A stretch of 64,000 bases of DNA from Desmodesmus armatus (lineage: Eukaryota > Chlorophyta > Chlorophyceae > Sphaeropleales > Scenedesmaceae): contig VIIQ02000631.1 in the NCBI GenBank assembly GCA_007449985.2, positions 740,678 to 804,677 of the forward strand. Reading direction: 5' to 3'. Every line of letters starts with the position of its first letter. Position 1 is the stretch's first letter. The notes below the pieces were generated by a model that was not told the origin of the DNA, did no database searches, and saw nothing but the letters and a program-made list of their open reading frames with translations. Below are positions 44,887-57,119 of the stretch, in pieces. Both the position numbers and the translations under genes were made by a program.

Positions 44887-47800
44887 ATGCCAGGATCTGT
44901 GTGCCCAGAGGAGCTTCTGGACAAGCTGATAACTTACTGCAACTGGGCCTCGCTCCCCCAAGACCTGCTGCTGCTGGCCCACCGTGGCAGTGGGTCCCCA
45001 GCAGGGACAGCAAGCAACAGCAGCAGCAGTGATGCACAGCTGTCAGCCTTCATGCAGCACCTCATCACTCTCGTGCCCTTCGAGTGGTCAGTGCTGCAAC
45101 AGTCCGTGTTCGACACAGGAGGCATCGCCGCAAGCAGCACCACCAGCAGGCAAGCATGGGGGTGCGCTGGGTTCTGTTCTTCTCCCTCGTTCACCGCCTC
45201 CACCGTCCGCGCTCCATTTGAAGCCGAACTCGGGGCAGTATTGACAGCTGTAGTAAAGACAGTGCTTGGGCAGTCTGTGACCCCTTTTTGTGGTGCTCCA
45301 GCAGGCGCCTTCCTGCAGTGATGCATGCGCCAGGAGTGGGAACATCAGAGGGCATCATGTGCTTTGGTGGTATCCAGCTGGGGTCCCTTCAGGAGGTGAA
45401 GATTGACAACGAGGTGTCCTGGATCAAGAATGAGCAGCCAGCAGGGCTTGCCCCCGATTACAGCAGGGTATTCCAGGTGAGCAATCACAGGGAGGGTTAG
45501 GAATGTGCTTTACCCTCCACACACATGCATGCACACTCGCGCAGGGCTTTGGGTGTCCATGAAAGTGCTGAGACAAGGGGGGCGGGTTTGCTTGAATTGT
45601 AGTACCCCTACCCAAGCGCAAAAACCCCTTGCCTATACTTTCCACCAGCTTGCCCCCCCCCCCTTCCCCCTGCCTGCAGGGCACGCCCCCTGCCGACCCT
45701 GCACACCCCACCCTTGCATGTGCTGTCCACATACCCTGCTTGCCCAGTCTAGTCATGCCTGTGCTGTCCCGTTGTCTGCAGGGTTGCCCCTCTTCGTCAA
45801 GTAGGCAGGTGGTGTCAGTGGTTCCCACCAGCAGCAAGCCAGGTTCAGCCTGGGCAGCGCAGCCAGTGTCTCCAGCCCTGGATGCAGGCCTGCTGGGACA
45901 CTCTGTGGCACTGTGGGGCAGCAGGGCTTTCATCTTTGGGGGCATGCAGGAGTCAAGTGCCGGCATTGATGACACAGTGGCACGTGAGTACGGTGTTGGA
46001 CCGTCCAGCTGGATGTTGTTTGTGGGGTGACAAGAGGGGTATGAGCTGGCATTGAACAGGCCATGCATTGCGGCAGGAGTGAGGGGGGCTGGCCGTGGGT
46101 CCACCAGCAATGTGAATGTGCCTTGGAGTCACTGCTCTCAGACCCCACCCACACCCACACCCGCATCCACACCCACCACTTGCTTTGTGCATCTGCTGCC
46201 AACCGGCTACCCCCCACACTCACACCCACACGCCCACCACGTGCTCAGTGCATCTGCTGCCCCGCGCCCCACCCCCCCTATTGCAGCTGGCACACTGACC
46301 AGGCGCCCCACCAACAGGCTGCGGGCGTTTGCTGTTGACGAGGCGGGCACCCAAGGGGCCTGCTGCCAGTGCTGTCAGATGTGCCGCAGCTGGGGGCTGT
46401 GCCAAGCTGCAGGATGTACCACAGGTCAGTCAGGCAGGAGGGAGGGAGGGAGGGAGGGAGGGAGGCAGCGAGTAAGCAGTTGAATGCATGAGCGAGTGAG
46501 CGAGTAAGGGAGGGAGGGAGGGAGGGGGTAGTTGGTGATGCCTATGTTGAAGCACCCGCGTGACTTTGAGCCTGATAAGGGGGTGTATCAAACTGCGTAC
46601 GTCTGCCATACTCCCACACACCTTACCTGCTCCAGCCCCAAGGTGTTGGAAGGGGTTGGGTGCCTCAGGCCAGGAAGGCAGGCAGGTGGGCAACAGCAAC
46701 AATAGCCCTGTTCCCGTGCTCACAAAGTGCAGCTGGAAGCCTCATGCATACAAGGGCCTCATTGGGCGCTTCACATGGGGGCTAGTGTGGCTGTTTACAT
46801 GCCTGCTTCCCTGTCACTCCATCCCATTCTGTGGGGCACCCTCATGAGCCCTGGGCTCGTTGGCTAGTGCTGAGGATGGGGCTGTGTCCGAGAAACCTGT
46901 ATCTGTACTGTGCTGTATTGTAATGCACTATACTACACTGTACTGTACTGTACTTCCATCCCCATGTACTGTACTGTACTTTCACCCCCCTGCATGCCCC
47001 AGTGCTGCAGTGGACCCTGAGGGTGGTGTGATGTACGTGTATGGCGGCGTTACTGTGCAGCAGAAGAACAACGCCCGTGTACCAGCGGACAGCGAGGCGG
47101 GCCTGCTGCATGCCTTTGACTTTGCCACATACACCTGGAGTACCATCAAGACAACAGGTGAGCAAGGCCAACGGCATGAGGAGTGAGACTTTACAGAGAG
47201 AACAGCAATCAGACCTTGAAGAGCGAAGGGCAGAGCCTGTGGAAGCGAGTCTGCCGCAGGCTTGCTACGTTGCCACGTACACGTGGAGCACCGTCAAGAC
47301 GGCCGTGGGAGGGTACAGAGCAGAAGGACTGTTTTCTTGTCGTGTTTTTGGGACGGTGGGGCAAATGCAGGACGACTCGGTTGCATGCAGTCAAGGTATT
47401 GGCGTACACCTGGAGCACCATCAAGACGCAAGGCGCTTGTGGGCACGGGTCGCAGGGGTGGCCCAGGTGGCAAGGTTGGGGGTACTTGCCAGCATCTGAA
47501 CCCTCCTGAAGGGACCTGCACTGCGCTTGCTGTGGCATGGAGTCCTGCATTGCACCCAACCTCTGTGCCGACCTGTGCACCTGCTTGTTGTCCTGCCAAA
47601 ATAAGCCTCCTCACCGCAGTTGTCTGCATGCGCCAGCAGCAGGTTGGCGGCTTGTCTGGCTGCTGTCAGCGGCGCTATGCTGTGGTGCTCCACTCATCTA
47701 TACTGTGAACGGACTGTTGCTGTCACATGTACGGTACATGTCTGCACAAAGCGTACGCAGCTGAAGGTGCCTTGCTGCTGTTGCCTGGCGCCTGCTACTG

Positions 47801-48608
47801 CCGCTTCTGCTGTTGCCGCTGCCGTCCCAGGTGACCCCCGTCCCTGCAGTACCACCCTGCTGGCCCTGTTCTGGCATGCTGGAGCTCTGTGGGCCATACC
47901 AGACCTGCCGCGCGTGCACCAGCAGAGCAGCAGCAGCAGCCGCGGCAGGTCAAGCAGGGCGGTGCCTGCAGGCTACCAGCTGTTACGACTCGACCCGGCC
48001 AGCAAGCAGTGGAAGCTTGTCCTCTGTGAGGTGAGTAGGGCAACTATTCCAACATGGTTTGAACATTTGACAGCTTGGCCTGCACATTTTGCTGGAGTAG
48101 GGGCTGGGATGCGTCTCTCCAAGGTTCGTGGGTGGGCATGTCAGGAAAGCATGAGTGCAAGATCAGCTGGCACACCCACCAACCACCAGCACCCCCGCCC
48201 AGGCCCCCAGCGTGTGTTGGTAGAGCGCAAGCATGATGCATTGGGCACCACAGCCTGTGATGCTTGCATGTCATCCCAGCGATGACAATGAACGCCCAGC
48301 GTCTGCGTGTATAGTGTGATGCCGAAGCTGCTGCGTCTTGCATGTATGGAACATATCCGAGTCACATGCAAGCAATCTTACCAGGCACACCATCATAGTG
48401 TGTTCCTGTGATGACACTCAAGTTGATGAGAACAAGTACAATCCTCATGTGTGCTGTTGGGTTGCAGGGCGAGCCTCCCAGCCAGCGTGTTGATGGCTGC
48501 AGCCTGTACCACCCCCTCAACCAGGAGCTGGTGGTCTATGGGGGTAGGCAGGTCAACACACCCTTCTCCCTCCTGGCAGACCTTCACATCCTCAGCTTCG
48601 TAGATGGA

Positions 48609-48645
<37 letters not shown>

Positions 48646-51600
48646 GGAGTTCGTTAGTGCGGCCCGTGTGGCGGCAGGTGCAGCCGACGCGGCTTGCTGG
48701 TGACGGGTGTGGAGCCAGCAGTGGTGTGCAGCACCAGCAGGGCATGCTGCCGCTGGCGGGGCACTCTGGCGGGGTTGTGAGCAGCAGCGGTCAGGTTGTG
48801 TTTGTGGGGGGTTACCGCAGGAATGACTTCAAGGAGCCACAGCCACTGCTGCAGGTGAAACCAGGCATATTGAGGGGGGGGGGGTCTGTGGGAAGTCCAA
48901 AGGGGGGGGGGGGGGGTCAGGGCAGGTTGGGTGTTGGGAGGGTGTGTCCGTGAGGAGTCAAAGTGGGGTGGGGTGGGGCATGCAGCTTGGGGGTGCGGGT
49001 GTCCATGGGAGGTCTAAGTCGGGGGGTGGGGCAGGCAGGGTGTGGTCGATGTAGGGAGCATGTCTGAAGGCCAGGCAAGGCTTGTGGGGTAGGTGTTCCT
49101 CTCCTGGGGCAGGCAGGGTGGGTGTTGTGCAACATTCATCTCCATCTATTTGTTGCTCTGGGATTCATAATGTTAACCGCTGCGTCCTTTGTTTTGCTGC
49201 AGGTGCTGACCAAGGCTGTGAAGCCACCTACCCCAGATGCTGCCAGGCTTGCTGCAGTAGTGTCCCAGCAGCAGCTGGCCATGCAGCATGTGCGCATGCA
49301 GCTAGCCCGCATGGTCAAGCAGGCACACCCGGCACAGGTAAGAACTCCAAGACGTACTGTCAACAGGTGTCAGTACACAGCCTGCATCCGCTCCTTCCTC
49401 TTGATGGGACATGCGCTGGCCTCACAGCCGCCATCTACCTGGCAACGGTCCTTTTTGGTTGAGACGCTTTGCACTGATCTGATGCTGGTTTACCACCATG
49501 TGTCTTTCCCAGTTGGGTACTTCTCACGGGTACTTTTACAGCCCATCCCTAGTCCCAAGTTGGCGGCAGAGCGTGAGTGTCACCACACAGGCCAGTAAGC
49601 ATCCGACAAGCTGGCACATCGACTGAGAGTGGCGAGCCACAACCAATTCAAGATCTTGCTGTGCTGGCTTACACTCCACGGTCGTTGACTGCTGCGCTGT
49701 GCCGTGCTGTGCCGTACTGTCCTGTCAGGTGCTGCTGCAGCCTGATGGCGCTGGGGTGCGACTGCCAGCCCGGCTGCTGGCGCTGTACAGTAGCCTCTTC
49801 GACGACCTCTTCCAAAGCATGCTGGAGGACGAAGATCTGGAGCTGGAGCAGCAGCAACCACCAGCAACAGCAGCAGCAGCGGGGGTGGGGGGCCGTGGGG
49901 TTCCGCAGCGGCCGGTGCATGTTGTGCCTGTGCCGGGTGTGGGTCAGGACAGCATTGCGGCGGTGTGCAGGTGGATGATGGGCCTGTTAGCCCTCAGGAG
50001 CTGCACGGTGGCCACACTGGTGGACATGTACAGGTGGGGCGAGGTCACGGTGCTGTGTAGAGGACATATGGGTGCACTAGGTAGTGCTGGTATGCAAGCA
50101 TTGTATTGCTGGTCAAACAAGCTATAGCTAGCAAGCAGGTTGGGTGCACTCGGATGCACAGGTAAAAGATGGGCCTGCTGGCCCTCGGGAGCCGCACTGG
50201 TGGACATGTACAGGTGGGGTGAGGTCACGGTGTTGTGTATGGGGGAAGATGCAGACGACGCTGATCAGACAAGCCATTCAGCTGTGTGTCAGTGTGAGTG
50301 TGACATGGAGACTGTGCTTGGTGGCAGAGCAACTACCCTGTTCTTCTGAATTGCACAAGGTAGCGACATTGCACCTGGACAACATGACTTTGAGCAAGTC
50401 CATGTGTTTCCTGCCCTGCCCCTGCCCCTGACGCTCCCACTGCCCCTCCCCCCCCCCTCTCCTGTCAGGGTTGCTGACCGGCTTGTGATGGAGCAGTTGA
50501 TGGTTGAGGTGTTGGAGGAGGTGACCGCCAGGGAGCTGCTGCCACAGGAGGCGGCAGCAGTCATGACACTCGCAGGTCAGCTGGGGCATGCTGGGGTGTG
50601 TAAGACACTTGGAAGAAGGACAGACGTTACAAGGCCGAAGAGGGTCATACATCTTATGCAATCAAAGCACGGGTGCAAAGCAGCATAGACATTAGACCGT
50701 GCACAGCTACCATGTAAGGAGATTTTTCACCTGAATAAGAAGATTGTGTGGTGGGGGGCTCAAGGGTTGATGATGGGGGTAGAGGTCTGGTGCTGGGCTT
50801 TTGTGCTGGGGTTATGATACATATGCATCCAACAGCCACATGGTCCACTGTCATTATGCCAAGTCCCAGATGATGACAGCGACCGGGTGTGTTTTGTGCT
50901 TGCAGGCGACTTCCCTGGAGCTGGTGATGCAGCGTGCCGCAGTGCGGCCCAGCAGTTGCAGCAGCAGGTCAGCCCCGCCACTGCTCCTGGCATCATGGCA
51001 CTTGCACGGCAGCAGGGCAACCAGGTGCTGCAGGACCGCTGTGTGGAAGTGATGAGCGGGCACCGCAAGAACGATGTGTATGCTGTGCTGGACTTTGCCC
51101 TGCGCTTCAACCTCAGGTCTCTGCAGGGCAGCTGCCTGGGTACCATTAGGTAAGGGTAGGAGTCCCTGACTCCCTTACAGCATGGGTGCCTTGCACACTA
51201 GCATTGGCCAGTACGCCTTGTACTGTTTGCATGGCACTAAATACACCCCTGATACACGAGCTCTCCGGTGAGCCCGGAGGCCAGCTACTGGCCGGCTACG
51301 GTGTTTGAACACAGGCGGATTTCATGTCTGCCTGTTAGCCCGGTATTGTCTACATGCACGCTGCGTAGGGCCTCTTGCCTGCCCATTCTTGCCGCCGCAC
51401 TGTGCTGACTCCGCATTTGCCATGTGTGCTGTGCTGTGTCGCACTATGCTGTGCAGGCGGGCGAGCAGGGACAGGCTGGTTGACAGTGCTGAACGTATCA
51501 TGCAGGTAAGCAGGGGCTCCTTGGCAGCCACAGGCAGCACATGCAGCAGCTCGCCGCTACAGCAGTCAAGGCAAAGGGCGAGCGCACCAAATACATGTGT

Positions 51601-52505
51601 GCGGGCGGTGTGGTGCCGTGTGCGATGATTGTGACTTAGGGCCCTTGCAATTGTGGGGGCGTGTGAGGACAACTCTGGAGGGCGGGAAGCCTGTTTGGCT
51701 AGTGGCCGATTGTGTACAGGGTGAAGAGACTGGACTTTGAAAACTTTTTATGGGTGGTGCGCAGGTCGTGCAACGCCACCAGCTGGGTTACGGTCCAGAT
51801 GCGTCCAGAGTTCCAGCTGTGGCAATGCTGGAGCGTGACCTTGTGAACGAGGTGGAGGGTGCAGGTCAGTTGGACTAGTCCAGAACTGGAACTGAGCATG
51901 GCCCAGACCCCAACACTCATACAGATGCTATGCACTGTCCCAATACGCTGATGACGGCTGTTGCAGGTTTCAATGTTGACATCACATCATCAGACTTGGC
52001 ACTGCCAAGTGGCATACCCTTGTACGGCGGCCTGCACAAACAAATCAAGTTTGAATTGAGGCCTGTGAACAGGTTGCATGAAGCGGCCAATGTACTCACA
52101 AAAGCAGGCCTTATACTTGACCTATCCCTTGCAATCAGCAGATACTGTTACCATCATCTGTCAGTCAGATCACTTTCTGTTTGCAGTGCTGACAACAGCC
52201 TGCACTGACGGTCTTTTTGTCTGTCCCGCAGACCTTCAGTCCTGCCCAGCTACATTGCTGTATGTGAGCGGCTGTGCTTGGCCAAGCTGCGTGAGGGCCT
52301 GGTGGACTACTGCAGCAGGGAAGAGGTGTGGCAGCAGATGCAACAGCCAGCCTACAAGAGTGTGCTGCACCACCTACAGCAGCGCCATGCGCGCCTGTAC
52401 ACAGCTGTCATGCAGCAAAAAAACCGCGGGGGCGAGCCCAGGGCTGCAGTTGCGTCTGCTGATGCTGCCATGAACCTGCTGGGTCCTGCACAGAGCATGT
52501 GCTGA
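44887..52505 (+). CDS. Kelch-repeat protein with BTB and BACK-like domains
   Basis: Sixteen exons: 44887-45149, 45305-45476, 45782-45983, 46287-46424, 47003-47157, 47620-47704, 47850-48030, 48468-48854, 49203-49337, 49729-50033, 50469-50575, 50906-51149, 51457-51505, 51765-51864, 51967-52072 and 52232-52505. Total length is one base short of 968 codons because exon 4 changes frame. Exons 2-8 code Kelch propeller blades (GIMCFGGIQLGS; GHSVALWGSRAFIFGG; GGVMYVYGGVTVQ; QELVVYGGRQVN; QVVFVGGYRRND). Exon 10 starts a BTB domain (GVRLPARLLALYSSLFDDLF), and exons 11-12 give the BACK-like helices. The order Kelch then BTB is that of LZTR1-type adaptors, which present substrates to Cullin-3 ubiquitin ligase. 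The first intron is GC-AG. Introns 5 and 10 contain truncated copies of the preceding exon. Confidence 0.88.
46436..46525. repeat. (GGGA)n microsatellite in Kelch-gene intron 4
   Basis: Two GGGA arrays separated by GCGAGTGA units. The same intron also carries ACTGT repeats around 46935-46980. Confidence 0.85.
47126..47440 (+). repeat. Exon-5 end with two truncated copies in the next intron
   Basis: The final ~30 bases of Kelch exon 5 (TACACCTGGAGTACCATCAA) recur at about 47276-47302 (TACACGTGGAGCACCGTCAA) and about 47404-47430 (TACACCTGGAGCACCATCAA). Confidence 0.85.
49970..50240 (+). repeat. Exon-10 end and donor site duplicated into the next intron
   Basis: 49972-50058 and about 50158-50240 match closely across the end of the BTB exon, the GTGGGG donor site and the following GAGGTCACGGTG of the intron. 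Confidence 0.88.
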
Positions 52506-53979
52506 GGAGGCAGCAGCCGTGGGGTGCTGTGGTTTTGTTGTGAGTGGGCGGTGTGAGGGGGACTAGTAGGGGACAAGCGGCAACACCGAGACATACATTC
52601 ACTGAACATGCCAACTTGGAGGACTGCCTGCTGCCAGCACAACCCAACACAAGCGTGCATGTTGGTCATGCCAGCAAGGCACGGCACCCGGTGCCACACC
52701 CTAGCCTGCAGCTAGCTGCTTCTTGGCTGCTGAGAGGCACCATCCCTGGAGCACTCCTGCACCCTACATAAAGCCTGGAGCACTCCTGCACCCTACATAA
52801 AGCCTGAACATAAAGCTTGAACTTAGCTGCTGAGAGGCACCATCCCTGAAGCACTCCTGCACTCCCACAAAAGCCTGAACTGTGCTCGACCTGACTACGT
52901 ATCTGACGTGCAACCAACTACGTATCTGACAGTCGAAAAAATGGTCAGCAGGCGCAGCTGACATGGGTCAGTCATGCTTGGTGCCATCACTGCCTAGCAC
53001 AAGGCAGCCATGCCAGTCTCCATATTTCCAGTCTTGTGGCAGTGCATGCTGTGAGATGCAGCCCCAAGTCAGCACCACCAACCACACACACAAGCTATCC
53101 ACTGCAACAACAACGTTGTAACGACGTGTACTGAGGGGCAGAGCATCTACCCAGGCTGATCCAAACTGTTGAGGAGGTAAAACAAAGGCCACACGAAGGT
53201 ACACGCGGGTTCCTGAAGAAGTGCACAAGCAAGGCAGAGCCGACAGCCAAAAAATTGCTCTTTCAGCCTTGCAGCAGCACCAAAACACAGCACAAGTCAT
53301 CCACAACAGGCCTGCACTGGCCACAGACCTAACACCCAGCCAGCCACTGTCCTTTCATGCAAGACATGCGGCGTTGCTCAGCAGTCCGCCCTGCTGAGGT
53401 TGGTGCACAGCACCCACTCTCCGGAACTGATGCACACACATTGTGCGGTGCGTACACAGCCCCACACTATGTGAGTACACAAGCACCTCTCACACGATGA
53501 AAACACACCAGTCAAACCACACAGGATGAATCCTGGACGGAACGCCGAAGTCTGTCAGGTCACCCCACAACACAGCACACAAGGCGCCTCAGTCTGTCCC
53601 TGGCACTGCCGCCAAGCCACACTTGACACATCATGCACTAGTAGTGCAGGGTCACTGCACAGGTGGGTATGGTGCCAGCTGTTCAACCAGCTTAGGAACC
53701 AGAGCGAGGGTGCTCTGGATGGGCTTAACTGGCCACGCAAGCAGGAGATGCCAGCACCGGTGCTGCTCTCAAACACACCAGGCACGCAACAGACTTTCTC
53801 GCGGCAGCTCCGGTGTGCACATACACTCCCAACCCCAAGACCCGCAGTCGCCACTCATGCCAGCACATGCACTGCTCAACCCTGTCCTGCTGCTGCGGTC
53901 GTGCTCAGATCCCCACAGGCCGCCTATGGCAGCACAGCGCAGTGCATGTTGCCGCTAGATGCCCGCGGCCCTGCTGCAT
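52506..53979. other. 3' flank between convergent genes
   Basis: No gene is supported. TGTAA at 53117-53121 on the + strand, about 610 bases past the Kelch-gene stop, may be its poly(A) signal. Open frames on either strand here lack codon or motif support. Confidence 0.35.
52728..52872. repeat. 29-bp tandem repeat in the Kelch-gene 3' flank
   Basis: Two adjacent copies of a unit containing CACTCCTGCACCCTACATAA (52745-52773, 52774-52802), plus a longer diverged copy with its left flank GCTGAGAGGCACCATCCCTG near 52829. Confidence 0.85.
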
Positions 53980-54085
53980 TCAGTCCATGGTGGGCGATGT
54001 GGCCACAAACATGCGTGCGGCCTCGAGCGAGCAGTCAGGCTGCAGCTCAGGCAGTGCAGCCAGCAGGTTGAGTGAGGATGCCAGG
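53980..54085 (-). pseudogene. Stranded coding end of the MYB gene
   Basis: Reading the - strand from about 54085, an open frame codes ASSLNLLAALPELQPDCSLE and about 13 more residues and ends at TGA 53980-53982. It looks like the true C-terminus of the adjacent MYB protein. It is cut off by the telomeric tract and an in-frame TAA just before it, and no AG acceptor lies between that TAA and the open frame. Confidence 0.5.
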
Positions 54086-54097
54086 GTGAAGGGTTAT

Positions 54098-54132
54098 AAA
54101 CCCTAAACCCTAAACCCTAACCCTAAACCCTA
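54098..54132. repeat. Interstitial telomeric repeat (CCCTAAA)n
   Basis: About five units, four of plant-type CCCTAAA (TTTAGGG) and one short by a base, ending CCCTAGGG. It is only ~35 bases long and lies inside a gene, so it is not a chromosome end. Confidence 0.95.
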
Positions 54133-57024
54133 GGGCTCACAAGGCCGTAGCTGGCCATCAGCTCGCCAGAAGGCTGCAAGCATCAACAAGAACACACCTA
54201 TTTCAGAACGGACAAGTCAGCTAGTCTACCAGCTGCTCTCCATATGGAACCAGCCCTGAAATACCACATGCATCCCGTGCTGAACATGCCATGTCAGGCC
54301 GAAACACATGGCGCAAAAACAGATGCTGTGTGTGCTGCCGGAACACAAGCCACAAGGCACACTCGCTGCTTGATTGAAACACAGCAAAAAGCATCCTGAG
54401 ACCTGCTTACTCACTGTGGGTGTGAGCCCGGTGCGCCAAACGCTATAGCCACCAGCAACAGCAGCGGGGCCTCCTGCAGGCAGCAGGGGCTCATCAGGCA
54501 TGAAGGCCTGGCAGTCAGAGGGCAGCACCAGCTGAGCGAGTGGGGCCATGGCACGGGGCCCACAGATGCGCTTCAGGCTGGGATCGTGCTCGCTGATCTG
54601 GTAGTCACCCTCGACCTCACTGCCAGAGTGGCAGCGCTTCAGGCCCTGCGGAGGGGATTGACACCGACAGCACACACCAGCACTCAACACCAGTGCAGTC
54701 TGCAGGCGCAGTGCGATGCAGTCAGCGCGCATGCCCAGCATGCAGGCTTCCCCACTTGCTTTGGGCATGCTCGACGCCCAGTGAAAAGTGTGCTGGTATC
54801 GGCTGCTACTGCCGGCACGCTTGCCGAGCGAGGCGGCATGTGCAGGACGAGTACATGACATTTCAGCTACCTTGTCAGCTTTGTCAAAGTTTCCCTAGCT
54901 GCCCACAGGCCTCACCTGGCTGTCTCCATGTCTGTCAGGCTGCATGATGGAGCCGCTGCAGCTGCTGTCAGGGCAAGGGTCTGCGCCCACCTGCTCGCTG
55001 CTGCCCCAGATGAGGGCAGTGGACTCAGGCAGAGTGGGGCTGCTGCTGAGATCGTGCAGCAGGCTGTGCAGGTCGTCATCAGCCTGCAGCAGCGACGGTG
55101 AAACAGATGTTGTCAGAGCCCTTTGCAGTTGCACCCAGGATAAAAGGGAGACGCTGCGCCCCTTGCTGATGCTCCGATGCACTGCTGTACATGTGCGCAA
55201 GTCGCAGCCCAACGTGGCCAGCAGTCGGCTAAGCCCCAGGCCGTCGACACTGCAAACTGTATATGCAAGCATCTGCGCAGGAAGTTGTGGGAACAGCACA
55301 TTTGGCAGCAACACAGGGGACGGCAGCAGCTGCGACACTCACTTGGCAGTAGGTCATGTTAGCGTCCATTGCATCTGCATGTCCCGTGCTGCTGGACAAG
55401 CCGCACTGCTCAGATGCAGTGGAGCTGGTGGGGCTGAGCCCCGCTGCAGGAGATACTGCACAGCCCGCAGCAGGCCCTGACGCTGCCGCCGCCACTGCTG
55501 CTGCTGCCTGCGCGGCCACCACTGCTGTTGCCTCTGATTCCAGCTTGATGTAGGTGTCAGCACATGTCTGTGTGGCCATGTCCTCCAGGTCCCCACTGCC
55601 CAGCTGGTCCCCTGCCATTTCGCAGATGTCCCGCTCCTTGTCGGTGCACTCGCTGCCGCTGGGGGCGGGGTGCTCCTCCCTGTAGTCCCTGAGCAGGCGC
55701 TCAAGCGGGATGTTGCGCGCCAGGAACTTGCTGCGGGACACAGCAGTGGCACACAGAGAAACATAGGCAGGGTGAGCTGCGCAGCATGCTGGGAGGGGGC
55801 GTGAGGTGCACGCACAGGGCAGCAGCAGGGTGGGGACAGCCGGCTCCAGAAAATGACATGCATGTGTATGCCGTGCTTTCCCTATGTGAAAACACACATG
55901 CTGCTGATCATGTCCTGACCCTGCGCGCACGTACTACCTGTGTGATGCTGCATCCTTGCTATGTCAGTAGCAAGTAAGCTTACTTGGCCTTGAGGCTGGT
56001 TGATTCTGCCTTGCGCTTGAGGGTGGAGTTCCACCTGTTCTTGACTGCGTTGTCTGTGCGCCCTGGCAGCAGCTTGGCGATTGCGGACCACTTGTTGCCA
56101 ATCGTCTCATTTGCCTGGGGGCAACAACAATGGGGTGCGGTTGCTGTCAGGATGCTGCCTGCCTGCCTGCATGCATGCATGCCATATGGCAGTATAATTG
56201 TGTGCTGGACACTGCAGGAAACCTGGCACATAGCGAAGGGAGGAACTGCGGACCCTGGTTGACTGCCTGTTGTGTGCATTGTGCACCTGATACACTACCT
56301 GAATTATCACAGTGTCCTCCCACTCTGAGAATGCGTCCTTCTTCACGGCTGGGTTGAGGTGGTTCCACCACCTGCAGAAAGAGCACAGGAGGAAGGGGCA
56401 TCTTTGGGACTGAGAGTGGCTGATCGCTGCAGCATGCCTCCATGATGATCAGGATGCTAGATGCCTCTCAATGTGTTTGCAAGCCCAGCATTCCAGAGCT
56501 AGCCGCATGCTTTTGGCACGGGGTACCGCAGGACAATGCTTCTGAGCAGGGCCGCTGCGCCTGAGTTCAAAACGCTCACCTCAAACGGCAGCTCTTGCCA
56601 GAGCGTCCCTACAGGGCAATGAACACGCAAGCGGCGACATGTCAGCTACAGGAGCTGGATCGGGGAGATGGCCGTAAGGTGTGCAGGGCTCACCTTGATC
56701 TTTTTGGCCAAGTCAGACCACTTCTGCGCTCCATTGGTGAACACCAGTTTCTTCAGCTGCTCATCCTCCTGCATAAGGAAGACAGACGCAAGCGAGACTT
56801 CCTCATGGGGGTACCAAGCTGACAATAGCCGTGTCACAAGCACAAAGAAAGAGCTTAAAGGAGTGGCCCCTGCTGCGAGCTGGGCCGTGGAATCGCCTTG
56901 CAAGCTGCTGCTTCTGTCTGCCTGTATCGCACAGGCAGTGGCTTCCTGCCACTGTTCAAAAAGCATGTCTTACCTCTGGAGTCCAAGCTCCCTTCTTGAT
57001 GTCATCCTGGCACACCTGCGGCAT
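54123..57024 (-). CDS. R2R3-MYB transcription factor
   Basis: Nine exons: 56974-57024, 56694-56768, 56580-56608, 56299-56371, 55984-56114, 55343-55730, 54916-55083, 54415-54645 and 54123-54173. They sum to 399 codons. The two MYB repeats are near the N-terminus. R2 runs from [21 protein letters not shown] through WSDLAKKI to GKSCRLRWWNHL. R3 has W-to-F at its first aromatic ([12 protein letters not shown]), then [22 protein letters not shown]. The spaced tryptophans and [11 protein letters not shown] are diagnostic of DNA-contacting R2R3 repeats. The rest is Ala/Ser/Asp-rich and is probably regulatory. Repeat order and the intron-rich structure resemble plant R2R3 genes and the CDC5-type side of the family. 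The last exon reads into the telomeric tract, which supplies stop TAG 54123-54125, so the annotated C-terminus is probably not ancestral. Confidence 0.92.
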
Positions 57025-57119
57025 TCTGGCAAGCTTGCTCCTGCTGATTGCTGAACACGATGCTAGCGTGCGCGTGCACGTCTGCTGCGCGCACTGAGTG
57101 GTTCAGACCCGCATGCGGT

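Noticed and set aside
52968..53324. 118-codon - strand open frame rich in hydrophobic residues
   Set aside because: No splice partner, no recognised motif, and it lies in the 3' flank of the Kelch gene across its probable poly(A) signal.
53526..54071. 181-codon + strand open frame
   Set aside because: It is antisense to the stranded MYB coding end and its flank. Composition is Cys/Pro/His-rich, as in other shadow frames here.
54098..54132. Chromosome end
   Set aside because: The telomeric tract is only about five units long and unique coding sequence lies on both sides.
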